A stretch of DNA of 64,000 bases from Candidatus Pelagibacter sp. FZCC0015 (GTDB lineage Bacteria > Pseudomonadota > Alphaproteobacteria > Pelagibacterales > Pelagibacteraceae). The first letter of the stretch is position 1; the number at the start of each line of letters is the position of its first letter. Of the stretch, positions 43,997 through 51,379 are shown piece after piece. The position numbers were made by a program, and so were the translations under genes. Location: assembly GCF_007833635.1 (NCBI RefSeq), contig NZ_CP031125.1, positions 62,001 through 126,000 of the forward strand, read 5' to 3'. Below the pieces are notes generated by a model that made no database searches, had not been told where the DNA came from, and was given only the letters and a program-made list of their open reading frames with translations.

Positions 43997-45607
43997 TTAT
44001 TCGGAAGTTTTGTATTTACTATTATTAATAATAAATACAAATACAATTGGAAGAATTAAAGTTAAAAGTGTTACAAAAATTAACAATATTCCAAGTTCAG
44101 AATAATCTGCTGTTGTTTGTATCTCACCAGAAACTTTATCCTTAACCTCCCTAGTCACAGTAAATATTTCATTTAAATATTTTGTACCCAACGCGCTTGC
44201 TGATAAAGCAAGATTAGTAAAAGACGCAAAAACTGCAAAAAAAGTTGCCTTTAAATGTGCGGGAGCATTTTTTGCTATCCAAGCTAGTAGAGGGATCATT
44301 GATACTTGACCAAGAGGAGACTCTAATGCGGTATTAATTAATGCAATAAACTTAGCATCAACTACTCCACCCGTTAATGAAGATGTCCAATTATGAAAAC
44401 CATAATACATTCCAACACTTGGTAAAAACAATATTGCACCAGCAATACTTAAAACAACAATTATTTTTGCAATTGAATTATTTGCCATAAATGGCCTTAA
44501 CAAAACAATACCAGCTAAAGTTAAGATTGACGCAAGTAGCGATAGGATAGAAAAAAATTGCTCGTTGAAACCGAGTACATCAATTTCGAACCAAGTCAAA
44601 CCTGGTCCTGGTCCTGGCATGGCTCTAAAAACAAAAATAATTACTGCTGTTCCTACAATTGTTAAACGTAATTCTTCAGGTAATTCCTTGATTAGTTTAA
44701 ACATTAAAAACAAAATAATTATAACTGATCCCACAAATACAATTTCTTGAGCAAATGGTACTTTGAATGAACCAACTGATAAGGTGAAAATTACAAAAAC
44801 CAAACTTCCTCCTAAAATCCACCAATTAATTTTTGTTTTTTCGTTACCTCTTTCTTCCTTAAATTCTAAACCTTTGGATTGTAAAAGCTGAATTTTTTTG
44901 TGTCTTAAATAATTTGCTAAAATTACACCTAAGATAGAAACCAAAGGTATTACAAGAGCATAAATATAGATAGTTCCATATAAATTTATCTTGTCAGCTT
45001 GCTCCAAGCTTTCTACATCTCTAAATAAAATAACATTAACTAACGCAACAAGAACAGTTCCACCAATTATTGCAAACCTTCCAAGTGTTTGCATAGTTGT
45101 ATGCATTATTTTTATTTGATCTTTAGAGTAATCATTTCCTTTTTCATCAACTAAAGGAACAGCTTCAACTGTCATAGCATCAGCAACAACATCTTGAACT
45201 ACATAACCAACCGGAGCTAAAATCACACTTATTACAAACCATGTTTCAACAGAAAATACTTGGGACATCTCCTCTGTATGAATAATCAATCCATACATAA
45301 TTAGTAAACTAATAGCTATCAATGAAGCTCCAAAGTAGACCATGTAATTTTTTCTTTGCCAAATAAGATCTACCAAATGGCCTAAAGGCATTTTTAATGC
45401 CCAGGGAATACCTGCCCAAAAAACTAAACCTGCAAGAAATGCAGCAGATAAATTTAAATAATCCTTAACAAAAAATGTACCAACTATTCCTGTTAAACCA
45501 GAAATACCAGCTGCCATATAAACCATTAATGGCGGTAAGTAGGTCCATTTAAACTCACGTCCTAAATCTAAAAAAGTACTATCTAAAAATTTAGCTAATT
45601 TATTCAT
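43997..45607 (-). CDS. MFS-type permease, 536 aa
   Basis: About 12-14 membrane helices. The segments FWAGIPWALKMPLGHLVDLIWQRKNYMVYFGA (MFS-like TM2-3 loop) and ILAPVGYVVQDVVADAMTVEAVPLVDE (with the D..VAD motif) resemble the folate-biopterin (BT1-like) branch of the major facilitator superfamily, though I am not certain. A large cytoplasmic loop (about residues 225-260) separates the halves. Substrate unknown; a pterin or folate would fit the C1 theme but is a guess. Confidence 0.75.
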   Translation of the reverse strand: MNKLAKFLDSTFLDLGREFKWTYLPPLMVYMAAGISGLTGIVGTFFVKDYLNLSAAFLAGLVFWAGIPWALKMPLGHLVDLIWQRKNYMVYFGASLIAISLLIMYGLIIHTEEMSQVFSVETWFVISVILAPVGYVVQDVVADAMTVEAVPLVDEKGNDYSKDQIKIMHTTMQTLGRFAIIGGTVLVALVNVILFRDVESLEQADKINLYGTIYIYALVIPLVSILGVILANYLRHKKIQLLQSKGLEFKEERGNEKTKINWWILGGSLVFVIFTLSVGSFKVPFAQEIVFVGSVIIILFLMFKLIKELPEELRLTIVGTAVIIFVFRAMPGPGPGLTWFEIDVLGFNEQFFSILSLLASILTLAGIVLLRPFMANNSIAKIIVVLSIAGAILFLPSVGMYYGFHNWTSSLTGGVVDAKFIALINTALESPLGQVSMIPLLAWIAKNAPAHLKATFFAVFASFTNLALSASALGTKYLNEIFTVTREVKDKVSGEIQTTADYSELGILLIFVTLLTLILPIVFVFIINNSKYKTSE

Positions 45608-45649
45608 AATTTAATTTTTTATTATATATGAAAAAAAATTTATTGAAAT

Positions 45650-46069
45650 TTATCTAATTGAATTAAGATTTAACAACTTAACTAAATAAAATCCTACAAA
45701 CATCGATACTACAAATAAAATTGAATAAATATTTAATAAGGCTAATGAAGAAATTGCTGGGCCTGGACATAAGCCAGCTAATCCCCATCCAGCTCCAAAT
45801 AATATAGATCCAAAAATAAGTTGTTTGTTAATATTTTTATTTTCTGAATAATTAAATTCATTCACTAATACTGGTTTTTCTCTTTTCTTTATTAAATGAA
45901 ACATAGGTGATGATATTATTAATGCTCCTATCATAACAAAAGCTAAAGATGGATCCCAATTTCCAAATATGTCTAAAAATCCTAACACTTTTTCAGGATT
46001 AATCATTTGTGATATCACAAGACCGATACCAAATATAATTCCAGAAATTAGAGAAATTAATCTATTCAT
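45650..46069 (-). CDS. YeeE/YedE (DUF395) half-transporter, second half
   Basis: I start it at the ATG at 46069 (MNRLISLISGIIFG), which overlaps the stop of the preceding half by ATGA; the open frame upstream lies inside that gene. The 139-aa protein has four to five helices and the conserved GAGWGLAGLCPGPA motif with the Cys of the sulfur-transport family. With the first half it would make a PmpAB-like or thiosulfate (TsuA-like) carrier. Confidence 0.83.
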   Translation of the reverse strand: MNRLISLISGIIFGIGLVISQMINPEKVLGFLDIFGNWDPSLAFVMIGALIISSPMFHLIKKREKPVLVNEFNYSENKNINKQLIFGSILFGAGWGLAGLCPGPAISSLALLNIYSILFVVSMFVGFYLVKLLNLNSIR

Positions 46070-46485
46070 AAAATATTTTTTAAATAAACAGTTATTATTC
46101 CAACAATCATAAATGTAATTGTTGCAATAATTGATCTGACAGAAAATCTTCCTATCCCACTTATTCCATGACCACTTGTGCATCCGCCACTTACTCTTGT
46201 TCCAATTCCAACTAAAAGTCCCGCAAAGATAAGTAATAAGTAAGAGTTTGAAATAGAAATACTTATCTGCTCTTGGTTAAATAAAGTATAAATAATAGGT
46301 CCTATGATTAAGCCAATCAAAAATAATATATTATCTAACTTATTTCTTTCTTCTGTAAGAGCATTGCTTGCAATCCCACTTATGCCAACCAATCTTCCAT
46401 TAAAATAAAAGAAAATTGCTACTGCAAAACCTATAATTATTCCTCCGGTCAAAGCAGAATAAGGTGTGAAGTTTACTATATTCAT
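46066..46485 (-). CDS. YeeE/YedE (DUF395) half-transporter, first half
   Basis: 139 aa, about four helices, with the family signature GIGTRVSGGCTSGHGISGIGRFS that contains the conserved Cys. In single-chain YeeE two such halves are fused; here they are two genes with a 4-bp overlap. Members carry thiosulfate or related sulfur species. It abuts a CoA-binding protein gene, and an ETHE1-like enzyme is elsewhere in the window. Confidence 0.83.
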   Translation of the reverse strand: MNIVNFTPYSALTGGIIIGFAVAIFFYFNGRLVGISGIASNALTEERNKLDNILFLIGLIIGPIIYTLFNQEQISISISNSYLLLIFAGLLVGIGTRVSGGCTSGHGISGIGRFSVRSIIATITFMIVGIITVYLKNIL

Positions 46486-46920
46486 TTAATTACTTAGTAC
46501 TGGAAAAGCAGGTCTGATTTTCAAAAAATATTTTTGATATTCCATTTTGGTACATTTATTGTCGACATATTCTATATTATTTTTTTCCATTAAATCTTTA
46601 GCTTTCTCATCTCTAATACCAAGCTGTAACCATAAAACTTTAGCCCCTATCTTAATTGCATCTTCAGCAATAGCATAAACTTCTTTTGATGGTCTAAAAA
46701 CATCTACAATATCAACCTGATCTTTAATATCAGATATTGTAGCAAAAACTTCTTCTCCTAAAATTTTTTGTCCCGCAGCTCTAGGGTTAACAGGATAAAC
46801 TTTAAATCCATATTTTTGCATATATTTCATAACTATAGTTGATGCTTTTGTAGTATCGTTACTAACCCCAACCATTGCAATTGATTTATATTTAGAAAGA
46901 ATTTCTTTAATATCGCTCAT
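46486..46920 (-). CDS. CoA-binding domain protein, YccU type
   Basis: 144 aa of a Rossmann-like CoA-binding domain: SIAMVGVSNDTTKASTIVMKYMQKYGFKVYPVNPRA and VDIVDVFRPSKEV, AKVLWLQLGI. These proteins bind CoA but their role is unclear. It lies between a 61-aa membrane protein (4-bp overlap) and the YeeE/YedE halves (abutting). Confidence 0.88.
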   Translation of the reverse strand: MSDIKEILSKYKSIAMVGVSNDTTKASTIVMKYMQKYGFKVYPVNPRAAGQKILGEEVFATISDIKDQVDIVDVFRPSKEVYAIAEDAIKIGAKVLWLQLGIRDEKAKDLMEKNNIEYVDNKCTKMEYQKYFLKIRPAFPVLSN

Positions 46921-47102
46921 TTATTATTTTTAATTTGTTCTTCACAAAATATTTTAGCTTCAGTAACTGTCATTGGTTTTTCTAATTTTTGACTACCAGC
47001 AATACATGCATCTATTGCTCTTTTTTGATTATGATCTTTAAAATTATAAATTACAAACATGCCAACAATAATAAAAACAACTATTAAAACATTCTTGACC
47101 AT
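46917..47102 (-). CDS. Small single-pass membrane protein, 61 aa
   Basis: One N-terminal helix (VLIVVFIIVGMFVIYNF) anchors a short soluble tail with two cysteines (DACIAGSQ and IFCEEQ) that could pair in the periplasm. No family is known to me. It overlaps neighbours on both sides (1 bp with the crotonase-fold gene, 4 bp with the CoA-binding gene), which supports it as a real gene in the operon. Confidence 0.7.
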   Translation of the reverse strand: MVKNVLIVVFIIVGMFVIYNFKDHNQKRAIDACIAGSQKLEKPMTVTEAKIFCEEQIKNNK

Positions 47103-47881
47103 TATTTATTCTTCCATTTTGGTTTCCTTTTTTCGAGGAAAGCAGAAATTCCTTCTCTTGCATCCATTGCCATCATATTAAGGGTCATCATTTTACTTGT
47201 ATAAGCGTAAGCTTTACTTAATGGCATTTCTAACTGTTTATAAAAAGCTTGTTTTCCAATTTTTATCGTTAAGTTAGATTTTGAAGCAATTTTGTTTGCT
47301 ACTTTTAACACTTCATTATTAAGTTTAGCTTTTGAAAAATTATCATTTATCAACCCTATTTCTTTTGCATAATTTGCATTAATAGGATCTCCAGTTAATA
47401 ACATTTTCATCATTGGTTTTCGGTTTATTTTTCTACTGACAGCAACCATAGGTGTACTACAAAATAAACCAATATTTACACCAGGAGTAGCAAACAACGC
47501 GTCCTTAGTACTATAAGCTAAATCACAACTTGCAACTAATTGACATCCGGCTGCAAATGCAGCTCCATGAACTTTAGCAATTACAGGTTTCCTACCTTCA
47601 ACAATCTGAAGCATTACTTTTGAACAAAGATTAAATAATTTTAAATATTTATCTCTCTTTTTTAAACCTCTAACTTCTTTTAAATTGTGTCCTGCACTAA
47701 ATCCTTTACCAGCGCCCTCTAATATTATTACTTTAACTTTTTTATCAGTATCTAATTTTTTTAATGCCTTTAATAAATCTGAAAGATTATTGAATGATAA
47801 AGAATTATAAGTTTTTGGTTCATCAATGATAATTGAAGAAACTTCGTTGTTAATTTTTTTAATTTTAATGTTACTAGTCAT
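47102..47881 (-). CDS. Crotonase-fold protein, ECHDC3-like, catalytic Glu residues replaced
   Basis: 259 aa with the enoyl-CoA hydratase/isomerase fold (FSAGHNLKEV, VHGAAFAAGCQLVASCDLAYS). The two glutamates of true enoyl-CoA hydratase fall on Gln114 and Gly134 (ATPGVNIGLFCSTP), the pattern of ECHDC3-like proteins. A standard hydratase reaction is therefore unlikely; a thioesterase, decarboxylase or other CoA role is open. It abuts the 2OG oxygenase stop and precedes the 61-aa protein in the operon. Confidence 0.83.
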   Translation of the reverse strand: MTSNIKIKKINNEVSSIIIDEPKTYNSLSFNNLSDLLKALKKLDTDKKVKVIILEGAGKGFSAGHNLKEVRGLKKRDKYLKLFNLCSKVMLQIVEGRKPVIAKVHGAAFAAGCQLVASCDLAYSTKDALFATPGVNIGLFCSTPMVAVSRKINRKPMMKMLLTGDPINANYAKEIGLINDNFSKAKLNNEVLKVANKIASKSNLTIKIGKQAFYKQLEMPLSKAYAYTSKMMTLNMMAMDAREGISAFLEKRKPKWKNK

Positions 47882-48733
47882 TTAATCAGTTAATCCATCG
47901 GATCTGGCCTGATTTCTTTCTATATGAATTGGTAAAACTTTGCCATAAATTGCTTTGGAATGTTCTGGGGTGTTTACTCTCCATGGATCTAAAACATAAG
48001 CTGGAATACACATATATCTTGATTTTTGGCCTTCAACTTTTGTAACCCTATGCAATGTAAATCTACCTTTAAATATTTGTAAATCTCCTGGCTCTAATTT
48101 TAATTGTCTTACTCTTGATCTGTCTCCAGCTATAACTTTTTGAACTTCTTCAAAATTTTCATTTCCTGGTTCTCTTATATTTGGACAGTACTCAAATACA
48201 CCACCCTTCTCAGGTTTTTGGATCATTAAACTAAGTGTAAATTCACAACTATCAAAATGCCATGGGAGTACTCCATCTGGTTTCATAACATTATAAGCAT
48301 GACACGCTAAAGGATCTGCCCATCTGTAAATAGGAGAAACACCTAAACAAGCAGATACAAATTTTAAAAGTTCTTCAGTTTCGTATAGATATTTCATCTC
48401 AGAATCTTTTGGAAAACAGTCTGAATTTAAATATCCATTATATCTATTCATAAAAGTTCTTTTAGGATGATCTATTGGCAATGAAGGATCATCCTTTGCA
48501 TACAAATAAGCATTTATACTTTCTTTGGACATATAAACTTCGTCTAATTGTTTTTCTAACTCAGAATTCATTATCTTAAGTGATTTAGGTAAAATAAAAT
48601 TTGGTATTGTTGAACAGCTATGTTGATCCAGTTCTTCTTTACATTTTTTAACTAGATTTTTAATTATTGGTGAATTTAAATCGTGTATTGGATATTTTTC
48701 TAAATCTACAATAGTCTTAAGTCTATCGTTCAT
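47882..48733 (-). CDS. 2OG-Fe(II) oxygenase (PhyH/HalD-BesD-like, HxD retained)
   Basis: 283 aa with an iron triad in VLPWHFDSCEFTLSLMIQ (His159, Asp161) and FTLHRVTKVEG (His228), and Arg239 for 2-oxoglutarate. The GGVFEYCPNIREPGNENFEEV stretch recalls the HalD/BesD group of amino-acid halogenases and hydroxylases. Because the carboxylate Asp161 is kept, hydroxylation rather than halogenation is predicted. A small free molecule such as an amino acid or betaine is the likely substrate. It ends the kinase/nucleotidyltransferase segment of the operon. Confidence 0.75.
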   Translation of the reverse strand: MNDRLKTIVDLEKYPIHDLNSPIIKNLVKKCKEELDQHSCSTIPNFILPKSLKIMNSELEKQLDEVYMSKESINAYLYAKDDPSLPIDHPKRTFMNRYNGYLNSDCFPKDSEMKYLYETEELLKFVSACLGVSPIYRWADPLACHAYNVMKPDGVLPWHFDSCEFTLSLMIQKPEKGGVFEYCPNIREPGNENFEEVQKVIAGDRSRVRQLKLEPGDLQIFKGRFTLHRVTKVEGQKSRYMCIPAYVLDPWRVNTPEHSKAIYGKVLPIHIERNQARSDGLTD

Positions 48734-48739
48734 TTAATT

Positions 48740-49114
48740 TTATTTTAACTTTCCTTCTTCTCTCATTTTTGCTCTTATCTTAGTAGCTGATATTTTTTGA
48801 GTTTCTTCATCCAAAACTATTTCCTCAATCTTATATCCAACTCCCCTACCATAACAAATATTTGTAATATTAGGTACTAACATTATTTTAAATTGTCCTT
48901 CAAATTCAGGATTTAATCTGTCTTCAATGTTTTTTTTTACTGTTTCAAAATCAAAAGGATTATCATCTACACCTTGCACATCTCTAATTTGAATACAAAC
49001 CTGTCCTGTTTTTTTAATAATTTCTTTAAACAAAGTATAATGTCCATCGTGGAAAGGTTGCCATCTTCCTAGCATTTGTGCTGTTGGTTTTTTGTTATCC
49101 CATTGGTGTGTCAT
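48740..49114 (-). CDS. Nucleotidyltransferase-like (HxGH) protein, 124 aa
   Basis: I start it at the ATG at 49114 (MTHQWDNKK), which overlaps the kinase stop by ATGA; the 11 upstream codons would lie inside the kinase gene. GRWQPFHDGH (residues 16-25) and KISATKIR (about 107-114) are the HxGH and ISxTxxR motifs of the cytidylyltransferase/NMNAT-like fold. It would transfer a nucleotide to a phosphate group. Co-translation with a P-loop kinase suggests sequential phosphorylation and nucleotidylation of the same small molecule. Confidence 0.8.
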   Translation of the reverse strand: MTHQWDNKKPTAQMLGRWQPFHDGHYTLFKEIIKKTGQVCIQIRDVQGVDDNPFDFETVKKNIEDRLNPEFEGQFKIMLVPNITNICYGRGVGYKIEEIVLDEETQKISATKIRAKMREEGKLK

Positions 49115-49521
49115 TTTTTTATCTCCTCTATTATTTTTGGTGCCCAATTTTTTGCATCCTGAGTTGTTACGTGAAAATCAAAATTCTGAGGATTAACAAA
49201 CATTTGGTTAGTGTCTTCAAATCTTCCTTTTTTAATTGTATCGACCCACACTCTAAAATCTGCTGGAAACAAGCTTCTTGCTTCAGGGGTTGGTGCAATA
49301 AAATCTGCTATTACATAATGTCCCTCTGCTTTTAATTTTAAAGCTGCCTCAGCCATTCTTTTTGCCTGTCTTACTCTTCCCTCTTCAGAAAAATCCCAAT
49401 CGTTTGCAGCTTTTCTTACTTCGTCTGCATTTAATCTTTTTGCATTTAATAGTGGTGCCATTTCATTTGCTAGAGTTGTTTTACCTGCTCCAGGTAATCC
49501 CATTACTAAAATAATTTTCAT
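49111..49521 (-). CDS. P-loop kinase, APS-kinase-like, short form
   Basis: 136 aa with Walker A GLPGAGKTT (8-16), an AKRLNADEVR base-binding region, and HYVIADFIAPTPEARSLF, the pattern of adenylylsulfate-kinase-like and zeta-toxin-like P-loop kinases. It is shorter than CysC (about 200 aa), and no cysDN is near, so true APS kinase is doubtful. It overlaps the M24 gene upstream by 1 bp and the nucleotidyltransferase downstream by 4 bp. Confidence 0.78.
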   Translation of the reverse strand: MKIILVMGLPGAGKTTLANEMAPLLNAKRLNADEVRKAANDWDFSEEGRVRQAKRMAEAALKLKAEGHYVIADFIAPTPEARSLFPADFRVWVDTIKKGRFEDTNQMFVNPQNFDFHVTTQDAKNWAPKIIEEIKK

Positions 49522-50756
49522 TAAATATCTTCTAACGGATGATGGGACATTAATTCAAGTCCATTTTCACCAATTAAATACTGTTGCTCAAGTTTTACAC
49601 CCTCTTTGCCGCCAACTTTACCGATATAGCTTTCAACAGTTATAGTCATATTTTTTTGAAAAATTCCGCCACGCTCACCTCCATCTGTAGGATATCTAAT
49701 TGCAGGCCACTCATCACATAAACCAATTCCATGAACCATTACTGAATAACGGTTTGGATAATATTCCTCGGGTAATACCCAAGATTTTTCTGTAAATTCC
49801 TGAAAAGTCATTCCGTCTTTTATTAATCTGGAATTAAAATTTATTTGCTCCATAGCCATTGAATATAATTTTTTTTGTTCATCATTAAATTTATTTCCTA
49901 CAACAAAAGCTCTGGAAATATCTGCGCAATATCCATAAGGACCAACCATATCAGTATCAAAAGCAACTATTTCTCCCTGTTGAATAACTTTGTTACTACT
50001 TTCTTGCATCCATGGATTTGTTCTTTCACCAGAAGATAAAATTCTACATTCAATCCATTCACCTCCATTTTCGATATTTGTTTTGTGTAAAATTGACCAC
50101 AATTCATCTTCAGTCATTCCTGGTTTAAGATCTGATCTCATCTTAGATACACCTTTTTCTGCAACTTCTATTGCTGCTTTCATGCAAATTAATTCATCAG
50201 GGGATTTTATTACTCTTGCTTGTTCTAAAATCAATTTTGCATCTACAACTTCAATACCTTCTTTATTTAAAGCTGCTACCGCAGGACCATTTAAAACATC
50301 AATTGCAATTTTTTTTGATTTAAAATAATTCTTTGATAAATCTTTAACTTCACTTATCCATTTTGATAATTGTAGATTTGCTTGGTCTCCATTACTAAAA
50401 TAATCCCATGTGATTGCAGGTCTTATTTCGTCAATTAGATTTAAATGCTTTGATAATATTTCACAATTAAAATACTCATAAAGAATAGTTGGCCCATTAA
50501 CCGGAACAAAACAATATCTTGTCAAATTATGCATATTATAGACACTCATGTTCACAGTATCTAAAGCATAACGAACATTCACTGGATCAAATAGAATACA
50601 AGCTTCTAAATTATTTTTTACTAATTCTTTTCTAACCCTATCTAAACGATATGATCTTAACTTATCAAAATCAATCTCGTCTTCTCTTAATCTTTTTTTT
50701 GTTATAAAATTTTGTCTTGGTTTTATCTCAGGAGCTATTTTTCTTCTAAACCTCAT
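49521..50756 (-). CDS. M24 (pita-bread) family protein, DMSP lyase DddP-like
   Basis: 411 aa. All six M24 metal ligands are present: Asp267, Asp269 (AFDTD), Asp279 (ADISR), His342, Glu375 and Glu390. It resembles DddP as I remember it more than aminopeptidase P or creatinase: LFDPVNVRYALDTVNM, GGEWIECRILSSGERTNPW, and VHGIGLCDEWP, where Asp348 aligns with the catalytic Asp377 of Roseobacter DddP. DddP cleaves DMSP to DMS and acrylate. acuI is in the same window, but no acryl-CoA ligase is seen. A creatinase-like betaine-pathway role is the main alternative. Confidence 0.65.
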   Translation of the reverse strand: MRFRRKIAPEIKPRQNFITKKRLREDEIDFDKLRSYRLDRVRKELVKNNLEACILFDPVNVRYALDTVNMSVYNMHNLTRYCFVPVNGPTILYEYFNCEILSKHLNLIDEIRPAITWDYFSNGDQANLQLSKWISEVKDLSKNYFKSKKIAIDVLNGPAVAALNKEGIEVVDAKLILEQARVIKSPDELICMKAAIEVAEKGVSKMRSDLKPGMTEDELWSILHKTNIENGGEWIECRILSSGERTNPWMQESSNKVIQQGEIVAFDTDMVGPYGYCADISRAFVVGNKFNDEQKKLYSMAMEQINFNSRLIKDGMTFQEFTEKSWVLPEEYYPNRYSVMVHGIGLCDEWPAIRYPTDGGERGGIFQKNMTITVESYIGKVGGKEGVKLEQQYLIGENGLELMSHHPLEDI

Positions 50757-51379
50757 AATACCCTATATAAACCTAACCATGCGTTAACATCTTTGCTTGC
50801 AATATAGTCGGATTTAAAAAATTCTAATTCTTCCCACCTCTTGCTATCTTTGAGTATATCAATTTTTTTATCAAAACCATACTCTTCATGAATTCCCTCA
50901 TTAATCGTGAAGCAAATTAAACCACCTGGTTTTGTTATCCTTATAAATTCGTCTAATGCATTTGGTTTTACATGACCAAATGTAAACGTACCTACACACA
51001 TCAATCCACCATAAAAATCGTCTTCAGATTCAATTGGTTGGTTTAAATCTACTTTTACTAATTTTTGATAAAGATCTTTTGGAACTGTATCTAATAAAGT
51101 TTGAGATAAATCAGCTCCATGAAAATTTTTGAACCCATATTTTTTTAACTCAACTCCAACTAAACCTGTTCCACAGCCTGCATCAAAGATTAGTGTATCT
51201 TTATTATTTTCGTGTTTATTGAAAGTTGCTACGGTTTCTTTAGGTCCTGTATAGTTCCAATCAACCATGTCTTTATTGTATTTATCTTTGTCTCCCCACT
51301 CATCGTAGTACTTCATAACTTCATCAGTAGTTTTAAGCTTATAAATTGGAATTTTGTTTCCTACATCTTTTTGAGCCAT
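50753..51379 (-). CDS. Class I SAM-dependent methyltransferase
   Basis: 208 aa with the SAM loop LIFDAGCGTGLVGVELKKYG, an acidic DLSQ after beta2, and GGLICFTINEGIHEEYGF after motif III. It is soluble. The start overlaps the DMGDH-type stop by 1 bp and its stop overlaps the M24 gene by 4 bp, so it acts with these. It may methylate a small-molecule intermediate; the substrate is not visible from sequence. Confidence 0.85.
   Translation of the reverse strand: MAQKDVGNKIPIYKLKTTDEVMKYYDEWGDKDKYNKDMVDWNYTGPKETVATFNKHENNKDTLIFDAGCGTGLVGVELKKYGFKNFHGADLSQTLLDTVPKDLYQKLVKVDLNQPIESEDDFYGGLMCVGTFTFGHVKPNALDEFIRITKPGGLICFTINEGIHEEYGFDKKIDILKDSKRWEELEFFKSDYIASKDVNAWLGLYRVL

Noticed and set aside
47102..47881. 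Acrylyl-CoA hydratase for a DMSP lyase pathway
   Set aside because: Both catalytic glutamates of the hydratase family are replaced (Gln114, Gly134).
49111..49521. CysC adenylylsulfate kinase
   Set aside because: Too short for CysC, with no sulfate adenylyltransferase genes nearby; kept only as an APS-kinase-like P-loop kinase.
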